From contig JAFMVE010000029.1 in the NCBI GenBank assembly GCA_025499705.1, positions 1 through 64,000 of the forward strand: a stretch of DNA of 64,000 bases, written 5' to 3'. Below, in pieces: positions 52,184-60,066 of the stretch; within the stretch, counting starts at the first letter, position 1, and the number at the start of each line of letters is the position of its first letter. The position numbers and the translations under genes are program-made. Origin of the DNA: Carboxylicivirga caseinilyticus. GTDB taxonomy: Bacteria; Bacteroidota; Bacteroidia; Bacteroidales; Marinilabiliaceae. Under the pieces are notes generated by a model. The model did no database searches and had not been told where the DNA came from. It worked only from the letters and a program-made list of their open reading frames with translations.

Positions 52184-54262
52184 ATGCAGCATTGCTGTAA
52201 TAATAAACCTGGAATGAACTCATCACTTTTTTGGGGTTCTTTGCTGACAGTAACCATTGGCGCAAGTTCTTGTGCAAGTGGAAGTAAAGAACAAAACAAT
52301 GCAGTCAAACCTGTTTTTTCTGCAAACGATATGGACCTGACAATTGATCCTGGTACAAATTTTTTTGAATACGTTAATGGTGGATGGCGCAAACAGCATC
52401 CGCTTCCTGATGATAAAAGTAGATTCGGTAGTTTTGATTTATTGGCAGAAGACAATAAAGAGAAAGTAAAATTAATAATAGAAAACGCTGCGTCTGAAAT
52501 AGCTGAGGAAGGATCAGTTAGTCAGAAAATTGGAGATTTCTATGCTTCAGGAATGGATCTGGAAGCAATCAACAAGGCTGGTTTTGAGCCGATTCAACCT
52601 CTTCTGTCAAAAGTAAACAGCATTGAAAAGCAAGCCGATCTGGTAACTGTTATCAGCTTTTTGCAACAACAAGGAATAAATCCATTGTTTCACTATTCCT
52701 CAACACCGGATCAAAAGAATAGTGAAATGACAATTGCCGGTATTTATCAAGGAGGATTAGGCATGCCTGATCGTGATTATTATCTTGAAGATACTGAAGA
52801 TGCTAAGAAATTGCGTGAAGCCTACAATGCCTATTTAACTTCATTGTTTACTTTGGTTGGAAACGATGAGAACAATGCTTCTGAATTGGCAAAAACCGTT
52901 TTCGAACTTGAGATGCAATTGGCAAAGGCGTCTAATTCAAGATTAGAGAACCGTGATCCACATAAAACCTATAATAAAGTTGATATTGCTGGTGTGGAAG
53001 AAACGATGAAACCATTCCCGTTTGCAACTTTTATTAAAGGGATGGGATATGAAGTACCTGCTGAAATAAACATGAGTCAGCCTGAATTTTTGAAAGAAGT
53101 GGGTAAATTATACAAAAAAGAAACACTTACCACCTGGAAAGCATTTTTAACAGCTGTTATTCTTCGAAATACAGCAGATTACCTAAGCGAGGATTTTGTA
53201 AATGCTCATTTCGCTTTTTATGGCAAAGCAATGTCTGGCAAAAAAGAACAGGAACTTCGTTGGAAAAAAGTAGTGAATAATACCAATGGAGCACTTGGCG
53301 AAGCTGTTGGTCAGTTATTCGTGGCTGAATATTTTCCACCAGCTGCCAAGCAACGAATGGATAAATTAGTTGAAAATCTTCGTATTGCTTTCGGTCAAAG
53401 AATTGATCAACTGGAATGGATGAGTGAAGAAACCAAGAAAGCAGCACATGAAAAATTAGACGCCATCCGTGTTAAAATAGGATATCCAAATAAATGGCGC
53501 GATTATTCTGATTTGAAAGTAGTTAAATCATCTTACATCGAAAATATACTTGCCAGTAATCGTTTTGAATTAGAGTATGATATGGCTAAAATTGGCAAAC
53601 CGGTTGATAAAGAAGAATGGTTTATGACTCCTCAAACGGTTAATGCTTATTACAATCCTTTAGCAAATGAGATTGTATTTCCTGCTGCCATTTTACAACC
53701 TCCATTCTTCTATCTTGATGGAGATGATGCAGTTAACTATGGGGCGATTGGGGTAGTTATTGGACATGAAATGACTCACGGATTTGACGATCAGGGACGT
53801 TTCTTTGCCAAAGATGGTAATATGGAAGAATGGTGGACTGCTGAGGATGCTGAGAAATTCAATGCCCGCACAAAAGTACTGGTTGATCAATTCAATAGTT
53901 TTGAGGTATTACCGGGAGTATTTGCAAACGGAGAGTTATCATTAGGAGAAAACATTGCCGACTTAGGTGGTTTATTAATTTCATATCAGGCTTACCTTAA
54001 TTCATTAAATGGTAAGGAAAACAATGATAAGATTGATGGATTTACTGATAAACAACGTTTTTATTTGGCATACTCTAGGGTTTGGGCTCAAAACATCAGA
54101 GATGAGGAAATTGCACGATTAACCAAAGTAGATGTTCATTCGTTGGGAACGAATCGAGTTAACGGTCCTCTTCCAAATATTCAGGAATGGTATGATGCTT
54201 TTGGTCTGGATGCAAAAAGTCCGCTATACATTGCACCAGAAGACAGAACCTCTATCTGGTAG
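52184..54262 (+). CDS. M13-family (neprilysin/PepO-like) metallopeptidase lipoprotein
   Basis: A 692-residue zinc peptidase. VIGHEMTHGFDDQGR has zinc ligands His528 and His532 with catalytic Glu529; GENIADLGGLLISY supplies the third ligand Glu; VNAYYNP binds substrate and the C-terminal RVNGPLPNIQEWYDAF is typical. The signal peptide reads better from ATG 52214 (MNSSLFWGSLLTVTIGASSC), giving a lipoprotein Cys; the upstream ATG 52184 adds a Cys-rich decapeptide. It cleaves oligopeptides in the periplasm or at the surface. Confidence 0.92.
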   Translation: MQHCCNNKPGMNSSLFWGSLLTVTIGASSCASGSKEQNNAVKPVFSANDMDLTIDPGTNFFEYVNGGWRKQHPLPDDKSRFGSFDLLAEDNKEKVKLIIENAASEIAEEGSVSQKIGDFYASGMDLEAINKAGFEPIQPLLSKVNSIEKQADLVTVISFLQQQGINPLFHYSSTPDQKNSEMTIAGIYQGGLGMPDRDYYLEDTEDAKKLREAYNAYLTSLFTLVGNDENNASELAKTVFELEMQLAKASNSRLENRDPHKTYNKVDIAGVEETMKPFPFATFIKGMGYEVPAEINMSQPEFLKEVGKLYKKETLTTWKAFLTAVILRNTADYLSEDFVNAHFAFYGKAMSGKKEQELRWKKVVNNTNGALGEAVGQLFVAEYFPPAAKQRMDKLVENLRIAFGQRIDQLEWMSEETKKAAHEKLDAIRVKIGYPNKWRDYSDLKVVKSSYIENILASNRFELEYDMAKIGKPVDKEEWFMTPQTVNAYYNPLANEIVFPAAILQPPFFYLDGDDAVNYGAIGVVIGHEMTHGFDDQGRFFAKDGNMEEWWTAEDAEKFNARTKVLVDQFNSFEVLPGVFANGELSLGENIADLGGLLISYQAYLNSLNGKENNDKIDGFTDKQRFYLAYSRVWAQNIRDEEIARLTKVDVHSLGTNRVNGPLPNIQEWYDAFGLDAKSPLYIAPEDRTSIW

Positions 54263-54285
54263 TTCAATCAGGAAGAAAATATTTT

Positions 54286-54317
54286 ATCCCTCGAAGAAAT
54301 TCGGGGGATTTTTTTAT
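54286..54317. terminator. Bidirectional terminator between the M13 and aspartic protease genes
   Basis: ATCCCTCGAA pairs with TTCGGGGGAT (one wobble), with a T-run on the plus strand; it overlaps the stop of the opposing gene. Confidence 0.85.
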
Positions 54318-55513
54318 TCAATTCGTTGTAATGTTACAGAATATTCATCATCCGAATCTTTTCTGCGCATTACAAATTCCAATTCATCCTTCCCTAATGC
54401 CAATTGCTTTAAAAGAAAGAATTTATCACAAAGGTCACTATCTCGCAATTGAAAACCAGTTATTTCAATCAGCCTGTCTCCTATTTGAACACCCTCTTTT
54501 TCAGCCTTTGTACCTGACCATATTCCATTTACAATAATGGAATCATTTTTCGCAATAAAGTCAATTCCGAATCCTCTTACTTCCGATTTTATTTTATCGA
54601 TAGACTGAAAAAAGAATCTTTTCTTAGGGTAATCCAATACAAAAACTCCATTTTCAAGTAATTGCATCCCAATTCTTGAAGATGCATCATCACTCCGAAG
54701 TAATAAATCTGTAAACTCTGAATCTGCCACTTTTAATTTATTAACTCTCCATATATTGCTTTTGATATCCATACTATCCATTGACCAGGCTCCCTGAGAA
54801 TTGGTTCCACTTGATTGAAATGCGGGCTTGTTCAACAATCCTTTCTTTTGCATCCTTTGAACTACCTTATTATTGAATGAATAAATACAATCACTGCCTG
54901 TATCAACCAGCACACCTTGCTGTTGTACCCCATTAAATTCCATCCTGATAAATGGTGAGTTTTGAACTTTATTCAACCAAAGCTTCTGTCCTTCTTTTTT
55001 CTTCAGGTCAAAATCAGAATATGAATCTGCTATATGCAATTCTTTAGATGGAATATCAATTTTAAAAGCTCCAAATCTTAAAAGATTACTTCCAATAAAA
55101 CCTTTAACATTAAAACACTTAAAAAGCTCGTGCGCTTCAATACTTAATGCTGGTATATTGTGGTACTCCAATTCTCCCAATCTAATTTCTTTTATTTGTA
55201 TCACATCGGCTTCATTTCTTATTCCATTGGCATCTACGATTGGCATTTTTAACAAATTCTGGTGATTTTGTTCTTTGGTACTATCCTTAAAAACAATACA
55301 CATTGCACCGGTATCAACAATATATCTCCCTTTAATACCATCTACGTCCGCCTGAATAATAATTTTATTTCGTAGGTATTCAATTGGTAAAATTTGATAA
55401 AATTGCTCCTTTGAAATTTGTCCTTGGTTAAAAGTAAATTTTGACTGAGCTATGGATAATGAGCAAGTTACAACTTGAATTAGAATTAAAATTACAATTT
55501 GTTTCATAGTCAA
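54314..55513 (-). CDS. Exported bilobal aspartic protease-like protein with PDZ domain
   Basis: A 399-residue exported protein (signal peptide to about residue 22). It has two retropepsin-like lobes, each with an Asp-Thr-Gly: GRYIVDTGAMCIVF (about residue 67) and QGVLVDTGSDCIYS (about 201), so one chain could form the whole active site. A PDZ domain closes it: IIVNGIWSGTKAEKEGVQIG then DRLIEITGFQL. Bacterial members of the clan are mostly uncharacterised. Convergent with the M13 gene. Confidence 0.85.
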   Translation of the reverse strand: MTMKQIVILILIQVVTCSLSIAQSKFTFNQGQISKEQFYQILPIEYLRNKIIIQADVDGIKGRYIVDTGAMCIVFKDSTKEQNHQNLLKMPIVDANGIRNEADVIQIKEIRLGELEYHNIPALSIEAHELFKCFNVKGFIGSNLLRFGAFKIDIPSKELHIADSYSDFDLKKKEGQKLWLNKVQNSPFIRMEFNGVQQQGVLVDTGSDCIYSFNNKVVQRMQKKGLLNKPAFQSSGTNSQGAWSMDSMDIKSNIWRVNKLKVADSEFTDLLLRSDDASSRIGMQLLENGVFVLDYPKKRFFFQSIDKIKSEVRGFGIDFIAKNDSIIVNGIWSGTKAEKEGVQIGDRLIEITGFQLRDSDLCDKFFLLKQLALGKDELEFVMRRKDSDDEYSVTLQRIE

Positions 55514-55713
55514 GATATTCGAACGTCCTTAAAGTTATGAGTATAAAAATGATATAAATAACCGAAAACTATTGAATTAAAGGTCAAAAATCATTAAAAC
55601 CCTCTTCTAATTTACAATTAAAGGGTTAATATTCTTTCCAAAACACTATAGTAGGCTAATTATTTTAAAAATGCTTATCTTTTAACTTGGATAAACCTAA
55701 TTGCATAACCATC

Positions 55714-56877
55714 ATGAATAAAATTAAACTGACTGTATTAAGCTTATTACTAATATTAATTATATCCTGTAAGAAAAATCAAGAATCATTCGCTGTAATG
55801 GCTTATTATATGCCTTCATCCGAAGAAACCAATTTGAACAAACTTCCTCTGGATCGACTCACTCATATCATTTTTTCATTTACAAAAGTCATTGACAATC
55901 AAATGCAATTTTCTGATGCAGATTCAGGTAACCAACTAAAGAACCTGGTTAAGCAAAAAGAAAAGCATCCTCACTTGAAAGTGATGGTGGCTTGCGGTGG
56001 CTGGGGAGGATCAGGAGGTTTTTCCGAAATGGCCACCAGCGAGGAAAACAGACAAATATTTGTTTCAAGTTGCATACAATTCCTGCAAGAATATGAGCTG
56101 GATGGATTAGATATGGATTGGGAATATCCGGGTTTACCCGGCATAGGAAATCCTCATAAACCAGAAGATAAAGAAGGTTTTACTGCCTTAATGAAAGAAC
56201 TCAGGACCGCAATGAATCAAACCGGCAAAAAGTATACACTAACTTTTGCTTCTGCCGGTTGGGAAAAATACTATGATTTTGTTGAACTGGATAAAGTGAT
56301 GCCATCCGTTGATTACATGAATATTATGACCTATGATTTTACAGGCGGCAATGCAAAAGTTACTTCTCATCATACCAACTTAGGTCTAGTAACTAAAGAT
56401 GATTTCATAGATACGCCTGCATATGTCAAATACACAGAAAGTGAAACAAGTTATCATCCCAGATCATGCCAGTTCATTATAAATTATTGTATTAACAAAG
56501 GTGTAAAACCTGAGAAAATTGTTATTGGAGCAGCATTCTATGGTAAAGGTTGGGTAGGCGTAGATCCGGATAATAATGGCCTATATCAGCAAAATAAAGG
56601 TGGTTGGCCCGGAGCAAGATACTATGAATTAAAAGACAACTATATTAACAAAAATGGCTTTGTTCGATATTGGGATGAAACGGCCAAAGCTCCATTTCTT
56701 TACAGTTCACAAGATTCAGTTTTTATTACCTATGATGATCCGGAATCGGTAGCTCTAAAAACTCAATATGCCTTAAATACTAAGCTAGGTGGCATTATGT
56801 TTTGGCAATTAAATGGTGACACCCAACAAAACGATTTATTAAATGCTATTGATAATGAGGTTAAATCGATAAGATAA
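55714..56877 (+). CDS. Glycoside hydrolase family 18 (chitinase-like) lipoprotein
   Basis: A 387-residue lipoprotein from ATG 55714 (an open frame upstream has only a TTG); lipobox LLLILIISC. The GH18 signature DGLDMDWEYPG holds catalytic Glu137; KVMVACGGWGGSGGFSEMA, the YMNIMTYDFTG strand and the terminal GGIMFWQLNGD are standard. It should cleave beta-1,4-GlcNAc links in chitin or related glycans at the cell surface. It stops 1 bp before the convergent GH32 gene. Confidence 0.93.
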   Translation: MNKIKLTVLSLLLILIISCKKNQESFAVMAYYMPSSEETNLNKLPLDRLTHIIFSFTKVIDNQMQFSDADSGNQLKNLVKQKEKHPHLKVMVACGGWGGSGGFSEMATSEENRQIFVSSCIQFLQEYELDGLDMDWEYPGLPGIGNPHKPEDKEGFTALMKELRTAMNQTGKKYTLTFASAGWEKYYDFVELDKVMPSVDYMNIMTYDFTGGNAKVTSHHTNLGLVTKDDFIDTPAYVKYTESETSYHPRSCQFIINYCINKGVKPEKIVIGAAFYGKGWVGVDPDNNGLYQQNKGGWPGARYYELKDNYINKNGFVRYWDETAKAPFLYSSQDSVFITYDDPESVALKTQYALNTKLGGIMFWQLNGDTQQNDLLNAIDNEVKSIR

Positions 56878-56878
56878 T

Positions 56879-58371
56879 TTATTGATTTGGCCATACCCTG
56901 GCTATATGATCAATCTTTAAATCGGTAATTTTACTATCTTCTTCACCAATAATGCTAAGTTCTGAATACTTTTCTTTTGGGAAAAAGATATTGGTCATAG
57001 AGTATTTACCATCATTCAGCAATAATTCAATGGATGAACGATCGAGTATTATTTTACATTCAGTTATTGCCTCAGAAATTGGCATGGATTGAACTTTAGC
57101 TGCAAATCGATCACTAAAATCAATCATTCCTGAATGACGCCTATCAATAACTACTTCACATTCATTAATTTCAATCAATATATACTCTGATTTGTTTCCT
57201 ATTTTGATCTCGTCTAATCCTCCATTTGATCTAAACGAAATGAAAGCCTGTGATAAGTCAATATTACTAAGATGATAGGTATAGTTTATTTGCTCTTTGA
57301 CTATGGTATTACTTTTTAGTGCATCCATTCCCTCAGTAATATTCTGACGGATAAAATAGCCTGAACTATCCTTATCTAAAACCAATTCGCGAGGAATAGT
57401 CATAGCACTTCTCCATACTTTTGTAGGAGTTTGGTTTGCATATTGCCAATTACTCATCCATGAGATTAAATACTTTTTGTCATCCGGCACATTTGAAAAT
57501 GTAACACCTGCATAAAAATCAGTACCATAATCCAACCATCTGGCATCCTGTGCTTGTTGAAATGTTTTTCCATCAAATTCACCAATAAAATAACGAGTAC
57601 ACGACCCTCCATTTGGCCCTTTATCACCATGATTGATTATCATCACCCACTTTGTATTACCATTGTATTTTAACGGAAACAAATCAGGACATTCCCATAC
57701 TCCCAATGGCTCACTTGTTTCAGCCGGTTTAAAATTACTTTCAAACTTCCAATCCAGCAGATTTGGTGATGAGAAAATACGGATGTGATCACCAACTGCT
57801 AAAACCATTTGCCACAATTCTGTTTCTGTATTCCAAAAGACCTTAGGATCCCTAAAATCCTGTTCTCCATTATTATTAAGAATCGGATTCCCATTATACT
57901 TTGTCCATGTTATTCCTTCATCCAAACTAAAAGCAATACCCTGACTTTCGGTATTTTTTAAACCTTTTGCCCAGATTGAATCATTTTGTGGTAGGTAAAA
58001 ATGGCCACCATGGCATCTTTCCCAAAACCGGCCGTATTGTTATGGTCTATCACAGCACTGCCCGAAAAAATATTACCAAGCGAATCAGGATACAAGGCAA
58101 TTGGATGATGTTTCCAATGAAATAAATCGGTACTTGAAGTATGCCCCCAGTGCATCGGGCCCCAAACTATATCGTTTGGATAATGCTGGTAAAACAGGTG
58201 GTATTGACCATTTAAGTAAACCAAACCATTGGGATCATTCATCCAATTTGATTCTGGAGTAAAATGAAATTGAGGTCTGTGTGGTTCGTTATAATAGTGA
58301 GATTGTGTTTTTGTCTGACAAGAGATTAAACTAGCACATATTACTATTAAAAGTAAGTGATTTCTAATCAT
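56879..58371 (-). pseudogene. Glycoside hydrolase family 32 (levanase/fructosidase) with a frameshift
   Basis: Two frames together make one GH32 protein. The N-terminal part (58371-57958) has a lipoprotein signal (lipobox SLISC) and FTPESNWMNDPNGLVYL with the nucleophile Asp. The C-terminal part (57925 down to 56879) has EQDFRDPKVFW, the WECPDLFP acid/base motif and the beta-sandwich domain. Between them the frame breaks at the AAAA run 57965-57968 (minus); one more A would join the two as GQKGLKNTESQG and give about 497 residues, the normal length. Either a recent inactivation or a sequencing slip in a homopolymer. If intact it would hydrolyse fructans outside the cell. Confidence 0.9.
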
Positions 58372-58436
58372 AGCTATAAACCTAAAATTTAAGCTATAAG
58401 TTAGATAATTCTTTGATTATTGAAAACAATAAAAGC

Positions 58437-58474
58437 AAAAGGCGAATAAGCCTAAAACAGTTTATTCGCCTTTA
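58437..58474 (-). terminator. Terminator of the bacterioferritin gene
   Basis: AAAGGCGAATAA (58438-58449) pairs perfectly with TTATTCGCCTTT (58462-58473). Confidence 0.88.
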
Positions 58475-58495
58475 AATGCATTATTTTTTTAATTT

Positions 58496-58993
58496 TTAGT
58501 GCGGTCCTTGTCCTGAAGCTATATTCTTACTGTGTTCAATAGATTGCAGAGCAAGATAGTTATCACCAAATTTTGTAAGGTTTTCCATTTCAGTATCATA
58601 CTGATCAAAGTGACGCTCTTCATCATCAACCAATGATTCAAAAATCTTTTTCGTTGCTGAATCAGCATTTTGAGCACATTCATTAGCCCACAGATTATAG
58701 TCACGAGCACTTTCTTCTTCCATTTTAGTTGCTTTTTCAAGCATACCTTTAACATCATGGATTTTTTCCACTGCATGAGCAGGTGTCATCTCAACTTCAC
58801 CTTTTAAAAATAGGATACGCTCTGCCAGAGTTTCAACATGCATCATCTCTTCGATGGCAGTTCTTTTAAAAAGACTCGACAACAACTCATAACCCAGGTC
58901 GTCGCAGTAAAAATGGAAATACATGTACTGATGTACAGCTGCTAATTCATCTGCAACAGCTTTGTTCAAGAGCTCAATGCTTTTCTCTTTCAT
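58496..58993 (-). CDS. bfr: Bacterioferritin
   Basis: A 165-residue four-helix ferritin. Ferroxidase ligands are in place: Glu16 (ADELAAVHQY), Glu49 and His52 (AIEEMMHVE), a mid-chain Glu (KMEEESARDY) and the DDEERHFDQY pair. Met50 occupies the haem-ligand position of E. coli Bfr Met52, so haem binding is possible. It stores iron and guards against peroxide. A 9-bp inverted repeat at 59121-59145 lies in its upstream region. Confidence 0.92.
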   Translation of the reverse strand: MKEKSIELLNKAVADELAAVHQYMYFHFYCDDLGYELLSSLFKRTAIEEMMHVETLAERILFLKGEVEMTPAHAVEKIHDVKGMLEKATKMEEESARDYNLWANECAQNADSATKKIFESLVDDEERHFDQYDTEMENLTKFGDNYLALQSIEHSKNIASGQGPH

Positions 58994-59120
58994 TGTTTTG
59001 GTAGTTTTTATAGTTTGTATTTATCTAAGGTTATTCTCTATCTGTGCAATAGATTAAATATTAATGTATTATTTTCTGAAGATACAAAATATACCCCTCA
59101 ATAAATACTGACTTTTTGAT

Positions 59121-59145
59121 AATAATAGTCAATTTAACTATTATT
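59121..59145. promoter_or_regulatory. Inverted repeat upstream of bfr
   Basis: AATAATAGT (59121-59129) and ACTATTATT (59137-59145) are perfect complements around a 7-nt spacer, 128 bp before the bfr start. A metal- or peroxide-responsive operator is possible, but the match to known Fur/PerR boxes is loose. Confidence 0.45.
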
Positions 59146-59254
59146 AAGATTTCCTGTTTTCTTTCACATTGAGTCTCAATACATCTTACATTTTTGTATG
59201 ATCACATCTATAGAAAATCAATTATCTGCAAGATAAAACATCAACTATTTACGT

Positions 59255-59716
59255 CTACAAATTAGCAATCATGGCTGTTGGAATAGCAATTATAATTATC
59301 AGAAGGTACATCGATAATATTACAATCGTAAGAATACCCATAAACTTAAATAATGACTTAAGATTACCAAATCCTGAGGTTAATGTAAATGTATTGTTTA
59401 ACAAAATTGCTTGTTTGGTCTGTGTCGAAAACTTATATAAATAACTTACAGGGAAGTAATAAATTAATGCTAAAAGCAAATATATTACACCAAATAAACC
59501 CATTGGTACTCCGGTAATACCATTTGACATTCCACCTGCAATAGATAATCCTATGGTTGCAAAAATACCTCCAATAACCATTAATCCAATACCAATAAAT
59601 CCCATGATAGATAAAAACTTAGCCCACTTCGAAGCTTCCAATAAATACGATTTAATTTGGTCACTGTTAAGAATTACTGAAATGTCTGTTTGTTCATTAT
59701 TGTCTACATTTTCCAT
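59255..59716 (-). CDS. DUF5362-like small membrane protein
   Basis: A 153-residue protein with a short polar N-terminus (VDNNEQTDISVILNSDQIKS) and four membrane helices, including IGLMVIGGIFATIGLSIAGG and GLFGVIYLLLALIYYFPVSY. The order and length fit the DUF5362 family of Bacteroidota, which has no known function. Monocistronic. Confidence 0.7.
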   Translation of the reverse strand: MENVDNNEQTDISVILNSDQIKSYLLEASKWAKFLSIMGFIGIGLMVIGGIFATIGLSIAGGMSNGITGVPMGLFGVIYLLLALIYYFPVSYLYKFSTQTKQAILLNNTFTLTSGFGNLKSLFKFMGILTIVILSMYLLIIIIAIPTAMIANL

Positions 59717-60066
59717 TACAAATAAATTTTTGTTTTCCTACTCGTTTGGCTTTTCGGATTCGTCCCCTTTGTTTATTGAAAGTTTAGGTCTTTACTGGTT
59801 CTCCACTTCAAATATATCAATATGATCAAATACCTCCTAACATTATTTATCAACATAAAAACTCTATTTACATACATAAATAAATCTGTTTAAACGGGTT
59901 AATTCCAATTAATCATCAATTTGTCTCTCCTATTTCATTAGAATTCTGATTCCCGTAAAAAATACAAATTAGCTTTATACTTATGATAAATTAATATTTT
60001 TAACTATCTTTCATCGTTAATTTTAAATGACATTCAAACTTTCAAGAACATCTAAAACTTCAATCT
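59717..60066. other. Divergent intergenic region
   Basis: 350 bp, AT-rich, without a supported reading frame, RNA or clear repeat; it should hold promoters for the two divergent genes. Confidence 0.5.

Noticed and set aside
57950-57975. Programmed -1 frameshifting in the GH32 gene
   Set aside because: The site lacks a standard slippery heptamer and no strong downstream structure was seen; a one-base deletion is simpler.
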